Of a DNA stretch of 64,000 nt, positions 46,644 through 58,649 are shown one piece after another. The notes under the pieces were generated by a model. That model did not search any database. It was not told the origin of the DNA and was given only the letters and a program-made list of their open reading frames with translations. The first letter of the stretch is position 1. Every line of letters starts with the position of its first letter. Both the position numbers and the translations under genes were made by a program. Origin of the DNA: Acanthosepion lycidas (lineage: Eukaryota > Mollusca > Cephalopoda > Sepiida > Sepiidae). The DNA is taken from contig OZ010572.1 in NCBI GenBank assembly GCA_963932145.1, forward strand, positions 82,164,108-82,228,107, written 5' to 3'.

Positions 46644-46990
46644 ACATGACCCAGTGGATAAAATCGTTGGTTGATGCAATCCAGTAACTTGACACAAAGA
46701 TTTGGAAGTTAAATACTTAGCCGCGGCAGAGTTGAACAAAAACTTGGGCAGTTACTTAAGAAAAGGGAAAATAACTGAAACTGACATATCTGGAGGAGGT
46801 ATGGCGCGTGGAACTAGAACAATTTACCCCACGGAATACTCGCGGACGAAATAAAGGGTTTGATTCGAAATTTGAATCATCAGAAGAAAGCCCCTGCATA
46901 CAACTACCGAAACGACGTTCATATGACAGCAAAGATGAGGACAACAATCCCAACAACGTAAATAGCTGAAATAATCATAAATTTTGAGAG
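46642..46990 (+). repeat. SINE-3 copy
   Basis: CAGTGGATAAAATCGTTGG (A-box side) and GACAAAGATGAGGACAAC near the end match the other two copies. The left inverted end seen elsewhere is missing. Confidence 0.65.
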
Positions 46991-47079
46991 ATATTATTAT
47001 ATGACCCAAAGTTTCATAGACTGATCGTCACTTCAGGGGTAAGATGAAACTATAGAATTTATTATCGAATACACAAAAA

Positions 47080-47147
<68 letters not shown>

Positions 47148-47740
47148 GTGTATGTGTTTAAAAATTCGTATATTTGTGCATGCTTTTGAACAATGACTTG
47201 GATTGAGGTTAGGTTACAATACGCTATTCAGCGACATTCATATGAATCATATTCGTGATCTTTACGTTTTGGCTGTTGTGACCTTTTTCAGTGCTCTAAT
47301 TTTTACATAATTTTCTCAGATTCCTATACATTTTAAATATTTTCTTTCACGATAACTTCTTTTTACATTTTTTTATTTTTATTTTGACAGATTTTATTTA
47401 GATTTTTAAAATTTTTTCATTGAACCCATTTTTCCCACGTTCTTATTTCTCTTGTCAGTTTTGTGTAAAATTACCTGTTACTAGACACTCATTTTATACT
47501 TTTTCAGTTTTTAACAATTTAATATATATTTACATATATCTTTTATTTTCAAACGAGTTTTTTTTTATTTGCATGGAAAATTTTATGGATCTTCCAAGAT
47601 GAATATTATTGTCTTTGTAAATTTTATACGTGTTTCAATCAAAAAGGTTATTACAACAGATTTAATTAATAGAACCTCAAAAAGTATCCAAAAATCAACC
47701 TGAAACTCTTAGGATTTTAAATCTTTTAAACCCCAAACAA
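46991..47740. other. unassigned sequence with (CA)n(TA)n
   Basis: CA/TA tract at 47,084-47,142; rest AT-rich and unrecognised. Confidence 0.45.
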
Positions 47741-47744
47741 AGCA

Positions 47745-48180
47745 TATGAAGCCACTAAGATGTAAAGTGTTACTGATTGTTTGAGAATATGATGCAAAAA
47801 TCACTATTAAAGAGAGAAGACAATAAAAGAACAAGAATTAAGAAGACAGAAAATAACAATTGGTATTGCATTTAAATTTTTGAAGATCCAAGTTGTCTGG
47901 AAAGCATAGAGCTGAAAAAGGGTGGAACGCCAGAAAGAAATGCGAGAAAAGATGCTGCTAGCATAGGACTTACGGTTTATTCTAGCCAATTCAACTCTAA
48001 ATTGATCAGCACTTGTACAGTGTCAATCGTTATCTTCTTTTTTTCCTCATTTATTTTCTTTTACTCTCCTTACTCCTTAATAATGTCTTTCTTTTTCTTA
48101 TATTGTTTATAAAGCCACTAAGACACTCTGTGTCTTAGTGGCTTTATAACCTTACTTGGGGCAAAATGATTAATACATGA
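47745..48180 (-). pseudogene. LINE 3' end (family L-B) with palindromic junction
   Basis: Minus-strand traces of the L-B C-terminus (SRISFWRSTLFQLYAFQ and a KNLNAIPIVIF block) run up to about 48,105. At 48,107-48,149 a perfect 20-bp palindrome (loop TCT) joins it to a plus-oriented copy of the same family's 3' tail (GGGGCAAAATGATTAA at 48,157). Confidence 0.6.
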
Positions 48181-48369
48181 ATGTGGTAAATACAAGGATT
48201 CATTTCGCAGATTATAGTAAAGCCTACTATTTTTTTCTGTAGTTCACAAGTAGACATAACATCTCTTTTGTATTCTGTGTCGTTCTTTTGTAACTTCTGT
48301 CCAATTAATATGATTCTTTATTTCAATGACGGCCATCATCTGAATAAATAGATGACTAATGTCCGGTGA

Positions 48370-48735
48370 TTGAACGCTCATGGTCCTATCATATTAAATT
48401 TGACTACGAAGCAAGAAGCTGGAAGAGAGTACCATAAGCGAGAAATGCGAGAAAAGAAACAGTTAGCATAGAAGTTACGGTTACATCTCACCATTTCATC
48501 TGTAAACCAATGGGACCTTGTTGTTAATCTAGAACTGTGCTTAAATCCATAAAGTCTGCGTACCATAGCGAAGAGTGATATTTATTCTGGTATGTATAGA
48601 AATATGACAGAAGGCCGAAATGCGGAAAAGGACGGTCTTCTTCTGTCTTAGTATTAAACTTAGCAAGCCAGAAAAACTGACCCAAACATTCAACAATATT
48701 CTTTACACCAAAACAACGCATTCTTACGTAACTCT
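48370..48735 (-). pseudogene. LINE fragment (family L-B)
   Basis: Minus frame MVRRLYGFKHSSRLTT and SRISRLWYSLPASCF match the L-B C-terminal region. Frameshifted. Confidence 0.6.
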
Positions 48736-48784
48736 TTAACTACATTCACCGTAATACCTCTTTGTCTCAGGAAAGTCCTAACTA

Positions 48785-49165
48785 GTCCCTTTATGTACAA
48801 TTCATTGTCTTTGGGGGAAGGTGAATAAAAGAACATTTTAGGCATTTCGTCTTAACCACGGCAATAACGCCAGGAAAACGCAAAGAATTACCGACAGTGA
48901 AAGAATTAGAGAAACAGAAAACATTACGAAGGCGAGAAGACAGTAAAAGTTTCAAAGAGACAGAAAATGACGATTGACATTGCATTTACATTTTTGAAGA
49001 TCAACGTTGACGGCAAAAATCCGGAAGTGAGTTTCACAAACGAAAAATCTGAGAGAAGAAGCAGTTAACATAGAACTTACGATTGCATCTAGCCATTTCA
49101 ACAGTAAACTGTTGAGCACTTGCCGCTAATCTAGTACTGCGCTTAAATTAAAAAAGTTGAGATAC
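48785..49165 (-). pseudogene. LINE fragment (family L-B)
   Basis: The plus strand has ATTGACATTGCATTTACATT, GAAGATCAACGTTGA and the reverse of the RCNRKF-type block, as in other L-B ends. Confidence 0.55.
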
Positions 49166-49289
49166 CAACAAGGAAAGTTCAGCAAAAAAAAAAAAATTAC
49201 AATGAAAGTATTTATAGAAAAGCTAGAGGAAAGCTACGTTGCGACGGTAGGAAAATGGCTGAAGCAGAGATTTTACGGCAGGACCAATA

Positions 49290-49625
49290 AACATTGCGGA
49301 TTCTTCTTTGGATTTTATCAAGTATCTCTAAATATTTTACATATTTTTAAGCATATCATTCGTCAGTTCATTGAATATTCCTGTAATATATGGTCTCGTA
49401 CATCTTTTATCTATTTAGATATTCTTGATGAAATACAAAGACAATCTGCAGTGTTATAGGTCCTGACCTAGCATCTCAGCTTCAGTCAAGTCATTTGCTA
49501 ATTGATGTTTTTTAATTCCTGTTCTTTTATTGATCTCACTCCTTAATATTTTTTTTTGCTCTCATATTATTTAGCACTCAGTAACTCCTTATGTCTTATT
49601 GGCTTTATTGCCTTCTTATAGGTGA
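49290..49625 (+). pseudogene. LINE fragment (family L-B), plus strand
   Basis: The frame reads IIRQFIEYSCNIWSRTSFIY then LDILDEIQRQSAVL, matching the L-B block after the RT core. It ends with the tail around TATGTCTTATTGGC. Opposite orientation to the three fragments just before it. Confidence 0.65.
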
Positions 49626-49870
49626 AAATCTGGTCCTCAAAGAAATGTCCTTATCACAACTGATACAAGGGTCGCTGCCGACGTAAATGTCACTCTGTAA
49701 TCATAATATCTTTTGGTAAAATAATCACCGAAATCACGCGAAGGCTTCAGTATTATAAATCCGGTCATTAAAAAAGACTGCTTTCTTTTATGACAGGATG
49801 TTTGGTCAAAAAGAAACGTCTGTTAATATTTTTTATTACAACATGTTTAAGAGAAGAATAACCCAAAGTA
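49626..49870. other. unassigned sequence
   Basis: Nothing recognised. Confidence 0.4.
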
Positions 49871-49879
49871 CAGAGAATG

Positions 49880-51900
49880 GATACAACAGTCTTAGAATCT
49901 ACTTCTTCTGTGTGCCGTGACTCTTCAGGACGTTGGCGATCATGGTTCTTCACAATTTCTTGTTCTTTGTATCTGTTATTAAATTTTGTCCGACATCTAT
50001 TTCCTCAAGCCCGCCAGTTAGGTTGCTTTCCCTTCTCTCTCTTAACTTGTCATATGAGTATCACATTTTCCAAGCCACGTTTCCTCATTTTCCAGGAATT
50101 CCAACTGCTTCTTCCTGATATTAAATATAAGAGTCCTTTTTGTTGCCATTATCTGTAGAACTTCGTCGTTGCCCACATATTCGGTATCAGGTATTGTCAG
50201 TATCTTTCTGTTGACTCGTGTTTTTTTGCTTCAAGTCCCTTTTTCATCTTTGAGGAGACTGGCCAGCATAGACTGGCTTATAGAAATTAATAATATATAA
50301 AACTTCAGTAGTCTTTTGTTTGTTTCTAACGAAATTTTTTTCTGTATCTTAATACATTGCTTAGGTTTGAAAAGGCAACTTTCGTTATCCCAATGCATAT
50401 TCCGAATTCCGTGTTGCACTTGCCGTCCTCTGTCAGTAAGCTTCCCAAACATGTAAATTGTTGAACCAGTTAGATTTCGTTAACCCCAATTTGTAATTTG
50501 CGTGTTGGGTTGTTCCTTTTGCTAATAACCATGCAGTCAGTCGTCTTGCAATTGATGTTTAGTCCTTTCTTCTCTCTTTCCGACACTACCTTCTGTAGGA
50601 GTTCTTGTAATTTCTTTTTCTGTGTCTGTTATCAACACTGAGTCATCTCCATATCTTACGCTGTTAAGCGTGTGGTTACCAAAAATTAAGTCATGGTAGA
50701 ACTTCTATTTCTCTCAGAATTGCCTCAATTGAAAAGTTCTCGTGAAATGACTCATTCTTGTCTTCAATCTCTTTTTATTTTTGTGTATTTACTGAACTTA
50801 TTTTCTATCTGTAAGTAGGCAGTTTGCTTCTAGTATAGTTTCTGGGTTATTCTAATAACTTTTCCCAAATATATCAAGGTTACCTAGCAGTTCCAGCATT
50901 TATTTGTAACATATTTTAGCAAAAGTGTTTTGCATAATCTGTAAAACACAGGTAGGTCCTTCTGTTTTTGTATTGCCCTTTCTGATATTCTGAGCATAAA
51001 TATCTCATTCCTTGTTCCAATATCTTTAACAAACCCAGCCTGATTCTGCTGCGCGCTCTGTTCATCAAGTTTCGGATGATTTGCTACGTGGCACATTAGA
51101 CTGATTGTCCAATAGAGTTCACATTCTTTTAGAATTAGCGTCTTACCTAGTTCTATGAAAATGGATCTATTTAGGTATTCCGGTATATCACCCCTGTTGT
51201 AGATTTTATTCATTACCTCTGTAATCTTGTCAAGATCGAAGTCATCTAAGGTTGTTAACATCTCTGTTACGATTCCATCTGGTCCTGTTGATTTGTTTCT
51301 GTTTAATTTGTCTGTTGCATATTCCAACTGAGATTTAAATATTTCTGCTCTTCTTTATTTTCAGCTGTCCTCTTTTATTCTGGGAGAGTTCTCCGATAAA
51401 CCCGTTCCATCTCTGAAGTATTTCGCCTTCCTCTAATACCAGTGTCCAGTTTTTGGCTTTTATGCATCCTGTTAGCATGTCAATTGACCTGTTCCATTAA
51501 AACATTATGCATATCTACATCATCTGTGATACTTATTCTTTCTATTTCTGCACATTTGGTTGAGCCATTCCTATTTAGCTTGCCTGCATTTATTCCTGAT
51601 TTCTGTGTGCAGAGTCCTTTATTCTGTACCGTACCTTGGCACAGTTTATTGTCTCTTTTCATCTCGTCAAGAAGTTCATCTGTCATCCATTCTTATTTCT
51701 TTTGTCTTTTTGGAGGGAGGATCTCGATTGCTGATGTTACATTTAAAGTCTCACATCTCATTTTGTCTATTGTATTTACATTTAAGAATGTCCATATTTT
51801 TCTCCTTCATAATCGGGTCAGTCAGAATATGTCCTATTGTAATTCTGTGTACTACATTGGGCCTCTTTAAATTCCGCAAGAAAAAAACAAAACACCACGT
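49880..51900 (-). pseudogene. degenerate LINE, ~2 kb (family L-A)
   Basis: Reading the minus strand from 51,900: a pre-RT segment (EWMTDELLDEMKRD), the RT N-terminal motif NKSTGPDGIVTEML (51,327-50,884 frame), SIFIELGKTLILKECELYWT, TISLMCHV, then AGFVKDIGTRNEIFMLRIS. The catalytic box reads YGDDSVLITD near 50,665. After it come shifted traces (KHQLQDD, KLTDRGRQVQHGIRN) down to the end. Order and spacing fit one element with an indel every few hundred bases. The apurinic endonuclease domain was not found. This is the fullest copy of family L-A in the window. Confidence 0.75.
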
Positions 51901-52346
51901 TTACATATCGTTAGCGGATTGCAGCTCGCACATATTTTGCAATGTAAGACTGCACTTCTGAATGTTTTATTGATAGTTCTATAGTCAATTTGGTTTTTCC
52001 TTTGTACTAAATCGAAATAGTATACTTTTTTTCTTCATCGTAAGAGCGCTGTTGAAAAATAATGCGTGTTCTTTAATTATAACTCATTTAAGGAAAGAAA
52101 CCAACAATATATATCAAAATAAATACAGAATTAGACTTCAAATATAATTCTCAATATAGTGCATTTCATTCTCAATTGTAGGTTTCCGCCTTTAAATTAA
52201 AACATATAAACTAGTCTTCTTCCTAACTAAACCCTAGATAATGTTTTTACAAGACCACCAAAATTCTCTTAAATTTCCTTCATCCGATTTGAACTGCAAA
52301 TTCTCTATCAAGGAAAACCCTAGAACAAATCATCAACGCTCGATGC

Positions 52347-52388
<42 letters not shown>

Positions 52389-52780
52389 CCTCAAGAAATA
52401 TGATAATCTCAAGCCAGCATAATGCAACACCTCACCTTTTATCAAACACTAGCAGTAGAGTAGGGGATGTAACAGTAAGAGATAGATCAAGAATCGACCA
52501 TCATAAAGACTGAAAAATAAAATGGACAAAGATTATTGTTTAAGGTTGACAGACACACATGTCTTAATTAGCTTTATTTTTTGTTTTACGAACCCAAACT
52601 CAAACAAAAACATTGTTTTCAATCGTTATGAGTCTACCGATTGAATAGAATTTTATTATAAACAATTGTCTCGTAAATGGAATTTTTAAATCATTTTGAA
52701 TGTAAAAATAAAGAAAATAGTGTGCAAGACAATAAGAAACACTACCTACCAAAAAAAAAACGTGAAGTTTTGTTGAAATC
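51901..52780. other. unassigned sequence with (TA)n
   Basis: TA tract at 52,349-52,386; no other motif. Confidence 0.4.
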
Positions 52781-53110
52781 GGTTGAAAAATGTAGGAAAT
52801 CCGATTCCATATATAAACGAACACACACAGACACACACACACAAACAACCTGGGTTTTATAATAAGTATAACTCGATATGAGTTGTCCCCCTTTCATTCT
52901 CGCGATGCCTTTTAATCGTATTTTCAAATTGATTTCGTGCAAAAACAATTGTATGTTTCCAATTTTTGGTGCTGTTAGAACAACCACAAGGTAATTTTAC
53001 GTAGTCCTGTGATCTTTTTTTGAAATCGGTTGAATAATGTAGGAAATCCGATCCAATATATAAACGTATAGACACACACACACACAATCTGCGTTTTATA
53101 ATAAGTAAGA
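52765..53110. repeat. direct duplication ending in (CA)n
   Basis: TGAAATCGGTTGAA and AATGTAGGAAATCCGAT, an ATATATAAACG-CACACA stretch and TTTTATAATAAGTA occur in both halves (about 52,773-52,868 and 53,018-53,107). The two copies are about 240 bases apart. Confidence 0.8.
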
Positions 53111-53815
53111 TTGTGCAGTTAGCATTAATCTTAGAGGTAACGAAAAGAAATTGCAAAGAAGCAGAACAATTTTGCCCCTATTCCCACACAGCGATATATT
53201 AAGCTTAGATGTGGCACAAAGCCGAATTTAGGGAACACCTAATGAGGGGCGAATTCACTATTTAGTCGTAAATGATCTAGCAAGACAAGCTTGCTAGCAT
53301 AAAACCACGTTGTACTGCCCTCTTATTCACATATATGTTCGATAGACTCACTTTAAACAGAAAATTTATTAACAGATCAAACAATATGGATAAATATCTA
53401 TTTTCACTGCCTCAAATGATCTCAATTCAATCGCGCTTAACCACTACACATGACGTTTAAGGTAATAAAAATGCTAAAGTCTTTTAAACATTTTGATTTA
53501 GTTGTAAATGTCACAATAGTCTAACGAATAAATATACGAATAATTCTATAATAATTATAATTCTTAGCATTTGTAGATTTAAATAGACGCATAAATTGAG
53601 ACGAAAGTAATATATGGGGAATATAAATCTGCATAAAACTTCATGAAATTCTTTGAATGCCTTCGTTAAATTAACGATTTGCTCCTTTCGTATAATTATT
53701 ATGTTACACGTTTTCATGCATATTTGTTAATATGGAAAAGCGTGACATTATTCAAGCAATTTAAATTAAAATTGGATCCAAATTCCTTCAGATTACACAT
53801 GTATACATATATGTG
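53111..53815. other. unassigned AT-rich sequence
   Basis: Nothing recognised. Confidence 0.4.
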
Positions 53816-53817
<2 letters not shown>

Positions 53818-53872
<55 letters not shown>

Positions 53873-53893
53873 TATTTGTTGGGTATTAAACAC

Positions 53894-53935
<42 letters not shown>

Positions 53936-53970
53936 ATTAATAAAGTATTTGTTGGGTATTAAACACACAA

Positions 53971-54000
<30 letters not shown>
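53818..54000. repeat. (TA)n with 36-bp unit repeated
   Basis: TTAATAAAGTATTTGTTGGG then TATTAAACACACAA occurs twice (about 53,864 and 53,936), each time between TA tracts. Confidence 0.85.
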
Positions 54001-54001
<1 letters not shown>

Positions 54002-54182
54002 GTATTTGGGTAGCAATCCCTCTTTTATACAAGTTTGAGGGAATATTTTAATTAATTTTTACCTGCATTCGTATAAATGATTTCTTCTGTACTGTAGAGT
54101 CGTGCTGCTTCAAGTAATCTATTAGACATCAAGTATTTTCTTTGCTTAACTGACTATGTATTCCCTAAAAATATTCCCATTG

Positions 54183-54220
<38 letters not shown>

Positions 54221-54379
54221 CAGGTAGAACTCAATGTCCAGGACAGAGTAAGAATATAATATAAAAGGCTCAAACCCTAATATTCCATGGTTATAATTTA
54301 TTACATTGGAATCGTAATCACGATCCAGTTCATCAGAACTACAAATAAAAAAATAGCTTTTTGACTATTAATGTTTGAG

Positions 54380-54395
<16 letters not shown>
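54000..54395 (-). repeat. PLE-terminus-like segments
   Basis: Bases 54,000-54,050 are the inverse of the 32.3-kb terminus (TTGGGTAGCAATCCCTC). On the minus strand 54,335-54,300 reads CTGATGAACTGGATCGTG then ATTACGATTCCAATG, a hairpin like those at PLE 3' ends but without GAAAC. GGCTCAAAC and GTTTGAGCC bracket it as short inverted repeats. Confidence 0.45.

Positions 54396-54463
<68 letters not shown>
54382..54463. repeat. (TA)n
   Basis: TA tract with one GTA interruption. Confidence 0.95.
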
Positions 54464-54465
<2 letters not shown>

Positions 54466-54491
54466 ATTCGTTGGTCTCCTTCTGATGAAAG

Positions 54492-55175
54492 TTATGCCGT
54501 GGGGCCATTCATCTGTTGTTGCCGTCTGCGTGTTCTCTTCGCCTCACATCGGTCTCTGAGCATCTCGCCCAGCCACATGTTCTTCCCAACGGCCTCCCTC
54601 CATCTGCCTCGCTCTCTAGCAACGGCTTTCCAATCAGCTGGATCAATACAACGTACCTTCATGTCACGCTTGCACACATGATTGTAATCAAGGAGAGGTC
54701 TTTCTGCACGTCTGGAGACCGTAGACAATTCGCCGTGGACCATATCATTTGGGATGCGACGGACATGGCCGAGCCAGCGCAGGCGTCTCTGAATGCGCAA
54801 TGTAAATATGCTTGGTATATCCGCCTGTGTCTGAATAGATTTGTTTGGCACATGGTTATGTCATCTAATACCCAGAATCCGTCGAAGACTGCGTATGTAG
54901 AAGGCGTTTAGCCTGCTTTCTTGGTAACAGTACAGTGTCTAATACTCGCTTCCATAGAGAAGATTACCCAACGTACAAATTCTGTATGCTGTCATTTTGG
55001 TGTGGACAGTCTGTTTGGTGTTGTCCCAAACTCTTGTTGCCTGACGCGACATCGCTGCTGAGGCCTTGCCGATCTTGGTGTTCAGATCGGCATCCAGTGA
55101 CAGGGTGGTGGCGACGGTGGAACCAAGATAGGTGAAGGTTTCCACCACATCCAATAAGGTTTTTTTTAAGCAATT
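54492..55175 (-). pseudogene. LINE reverse transcriptase 3' part (family L-C)
   Basis: Two minus frames (55,319-54,939 and 54,851-54,492) give the post-catalytic RT end: VVETFTYLGSTVATTLSLDA, ICTLGNLLYGSEY, RIQRRLRWLGHVRRIPND, then LLDYNHVCKRDMK. A frameshift between 54,939 and 54,851 interrupts it. The sequence is less decayed and GC-richer than L-A and L-B copies, suggesting a younger insertion. The part upstream of FTYLG is missing. Confidence 0.75.
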
Positions 55176-56225
55176 CACCCCAAGCAAGGCGGGAGTACCA
55201 CTAGTAGGCAAGCGGCTACAGAGAGTATTAATAAGCGAAAAAGACTGGGTATGTGAGGTTTTGAGGAAAGGATAAATATAAGACCGGGTATCAAGGAAAC
55301 AGAAGATGTCGATTGACATTACATTTAACTTTTTGAAGCTTATAGTTATCAGGGAAGCAAGTAAGTAAAAGGGAGTTCCACTGTCGGAAAGTGTGAGAGA
55401 AGAAGCTGTTGGAAGCGGTTACATTTAACTGTTTCGACAGTAAAAGGGTGGGATGGAGGTGCCAACCAAGTACCACGCTTAAATTCATGCAGTCGGGCCA
55501 CCATTGAAAATAGCACGTCAGAGCAGATACCATGAAAATATTTAGAGAAAAGTCAGAGGGAAGCCACATTACGTCGTTGAGAAAGTGACTGGAGACGAGA
55601 CTCCAAGTCAGGACCGATCACATTGCATTTTCGTCTTTGGATTTTGTCAAGAACCTCGAGATGAACAGCAGGGGTACCAGACCATATATGGCAACAGTAT
55701 TTCATGCATGGACGAATAGTAGACTTATAGATGTGAAGGATGGGATCAGACGAGAAAAACCTTCTGGTGGGACACAGAGAACCAACTTTCCTTGCGGTAG
55801 ATGCAGCAATTGATTCAATGTAGTTGTTCCACTTCATATCAGTGGAAAACATGAGACCAAGAAGGCGCAGTGAGAGCATCAACAATGCTGATTAAAGGCA
55901 GGACAGTCGCTTTATGTTGCGTAAATGACAGCAGTTTTGTTTTGGATTCATTAAAATCCACAAGCCAATTCCTGCCACAGTCAACCACAGATTGAAGGTC
56001 CCTTTCGAGACCAACTTCCATGTTAACTTTGTCTGCAATGCAGGATTTACTATTTAGACGGGAGTAAATGGTAGTGTCGTCTGCGTAGATGACATCTTGA
56101 GAACTGATGACTCCATGAAGATCATTGATGAAGATCAGAAACAGTGCAGGACAAAGTATAGAACCTTGAGGAACACCAGCGTTCGTATGTAAGGTACAGA
56201 TAGAGAACCCGTTCAGGACATTTCA
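55176..56225 (-). pseudogene. LINE reverse transcriptase (family L-B), best copy
   Basis: The minus strand has the RT motif GVPQGSILCPALFLIFINDL (about 56,190-56,130) and an intact active site YADDTTIYS (about 56,089-56,063). RDLQSVVDCGRNWLVDFNES and a 110-codon frame (55,885-55,553) with KVGSLCPTRRFFSS, STIRPCMKYCCHIWSGTPAV and LDKIQRRKCNVIGPDLESRL follow. The C-terminal end and 3' tail run to about 55,176. At least two frameshifts (near 55,885 and 55,560) break it. The 5' half beyond 56,225 is missing, cut at the tandem block described next. This is the reference copy for the other L-B fragments. Confidence 0.8.
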
Positions 56226-56254
56226 CGGTTAGACAGGTCCGAGTCTTTTCTGGG

Positions 56255-56860
56255 TTGGTAGCTAGCTACCCGACCCCGTTTTTACGGGGACAACGTGGAA
56301 TTTTTGAAAGAGCCTCCATGCTTGTATACCTCACAATAGCTTGGCCTTGTGCCGCATCCGACCGCGTGGGGCGATAAGTGAATATCTCACTATCCGCATT
56401 ACTTCAGAAATGTGCTGGTCAAACTCTTTGCCTCTGAGCAGAAACGATCTCCAGGCGAGGGTATGTCACGGGGTAGAATCACGTCTCGGGAGACAGCTAC
56501 GTGACTCCGTTTCTGCGGTGTCTACGGGGATCTTTTGGCCGATCCTACGGGTTCGGATAGCCCAGAATAAACTTGGCTTGTTCCCCATCCAACCGTGTGG
56601 GTCGGTCAGTGAAAATCTCACTATACGGATTACTATTCGGATCACTATTCAGTGGTTACTTTTCGAGCGATTATTATCGAGCAAGTACTATTAGTGCGAG
56701 TGTTATTCAACGGCGTTACTATACTTGCATCTGCGATTACAAAGTTTCTATTACAACGAGCATTGCAAAAGTTGCAACGAGTATTCGTTGATATTACAAA
56801 AGTGGCAACGAATATTCGTTGACATCACAAAAGTCAGGTATTTCCTGAGCCGATAGAATG
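56255..56860. repeat. GC-richer tandem duplication, ~232-bp spacing
   Basis: CTTGGCCTTGTGCCGCATCC and CTTGGCTTGTTCCCCATCC start matching segments (56,341 and 56,573) that both contain GTGAATATCTCACTA or GTGAAAATCTCACTA. CCGTTT-CGG blocks precede each. The last third carries GTTGCAACGA/TATTCGTTGA repeats. Could be an LTR or part of an unknown element. Frames have no motif. Confidence 0.55.
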
Positions 56861-57440
56861 AGCCGACCACATGTTCATTGATCTATAGGACCATGCCTAT
56901 GAAACTAATCGAGCTATCCTTTACCAGAAGAGTGAGTTTGATCCTCACTAATTGCACTGTGACCATGTGAAGTTGATCGCTGAAAAGATATACCGAATTG
57001 AGTTCAGCGACACATAGTGCTACAAATACATATATTTTTGTTTTATTCTAGCCTATTACTTCAAAACACACACACACCCAGATCATCCACCTCCTCCTCC
57101 TCCTCTTCCTCCTCTTCCCCCCCCTCATCATCATAGTGTAACTCAATCAAATTTATTAACTGAGCATATTATGTTGCCTAGTAACCAAAAAAAATGGCGG
57201 ACGAATTCATCGTATGTAAGACAGAGGTAGCTTGATTTAATTCAGTTCTGAATTTGATTCTACCGAGTAATCCGTCATCTAGGATTACTGCCCAGTTTAA
57301 CTTTTCCAATCAGAATACAAAATCGATATGCGTACGAACTCAAGATGCACATTCCAGATTTGAAATAAAATTTCAAATGAAAATTACCTGCGCTTAGCTA
57401 TAAACAGTTTTCTATTGTCTTTTGTATTACTTTTTTCTCT
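56861..57440. other. unassigned sequence
   Basis: A CTC-rich patch at 57,083-57,120; nothing else. Confidence 0.4.
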
Positions 57441-57442
57441 CT

Positions 57443-57478
<36 letters not shown>

Positions 57479-57520
57479 GTTTCTTTTTATATCTATCTAT
57501 CAATCTATCACACTGTATTC

Positions 57521-57554
<34 letters not shown>

Positions 57555-57840
57555 CATGTTCCTTTTATATCTATCTATCAATCTATCACACTGTATTCAT
57601 TATCTATCTATCTATCTACTAGAATGTTCTTATGTATGTATGTATGTATCCATCTATAATGAATTTTAATCAATTCACCCCATGAAAGACGATAATGTCA
57701 CTAAGATGCAACGGGCTGCTGGGAGTGAAAGAGAATGAAAAAGACAGGAATGAATGAACTGGAAATACTATCCAAAGCAGGAAACAAGGGAGAAATATCT
57801 TCTCCTGTTCAAAAGGCCCGGGAATAATGTGGACTCCCCG

Positions 57841-57884
<44 letters not shown>
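57443..57884. repeat. (TATC)n blocks with L-B tail
   Basis: TATC runs (57,443, 57,519, 57,598, 57,840) are separated by a repeated CACACTGTATTCATTATC link and, at 57,668-57,800, an L-B 3' tail scrap (AATTCACCCCATG, CACTAAGATGCA). Confidence 0.8.
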
Positions 57885-57885
<1 letters not shown>

Positions 57886-58059
57886 ATATGACGTGATCTT
57901 TCATAAAGTGGAATATCATTGACTCTTGATGATTAAAGTAACATATTTATCATCTACAATCTCTTTTTCTCCTGGTTTGTCATCCATTCAGTCATTCGCT
58001 GTTACACTCTCCCTTCTCTTACCTGCACGTATTAAAATTGACAAGCCTTCATTCATCGT

Positions 58060-58345
58060 TATATTTTCTAAATTTTTACCGTTGTCTCTTCCTAGTCATA
58101 CGCACTAGCCCCTTGTACTTTCTAATCTCATTTTTAACTTCGTCGTTGCTCACATAATTTGTCCTTGGCATTCTTAGCATTCGTCGGTATGACCACATCT
58201 CTTTTCTTGTAGGTCTTTTCTCCGTCCACGTGACGATTGCCGAGTATTCTCTGCCATATAACAGACTGGATATTACATATATATTCGTCACTGTTTCTGA
58301 AGATATCTTTCTATCTCTTAATACTTTGCTTAGTTTCTGTGAACC
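58060..58345 (-). pseudogene. LINE fragment (family L-A)
   Basis: Minus frame contains VISSLLYGREY, MWSYRRMLRMPRTNYVSNDE and, upstream, KLSKVLRDRKISSET, the same blocks as 0.5-1.2 kb. Confidence 0.7.
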
Positions 58346-58640
58346 ATTCCATCATTCAAGTTCTTCTTCACCTGTTTTGCAATTGTCCGATATTAACATC
58401 TATATAGTAGATTAAATATCGAATAGCAACCCACCACTGTTTTATTTGCTATCATATTTTCCATGATCTTAACCCTTTCCTTAGTTTCTTCAAGTCTCTT
58501 TGTCATGCTTCTTTCGATATTGCCTGTAATATAGCAGATAAGATATCGCAGCGTTTAACGATAATCTTCTGTCTTAATCTATTGCTTAGTTTCTGGAAGG
58601 CACCGTTATTGGTCTCGTGTTTCTTAAACTTCTGTTACAT
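58346..58640. other. unassigned sequence
   Basis: Possibly further decayed L-A; AAGTCTCTTTGTCATG fits. Not certain. Confidence 0.3.
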
Positions 58641-58649
58641 TCAGAACCC

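Noticed and set aside
51442-51961. 142- and 133-codon plus frames
   Set aside because: They lie antisense to the LINE L-A coding traces and show no domain.
54300-54345. Another hammerhead on the minus strand (CTGATGAACTGGATCG)
   Set aside because: The hairpin is followed by CCAATG, not GAAAC, so the second half of the core is missing.
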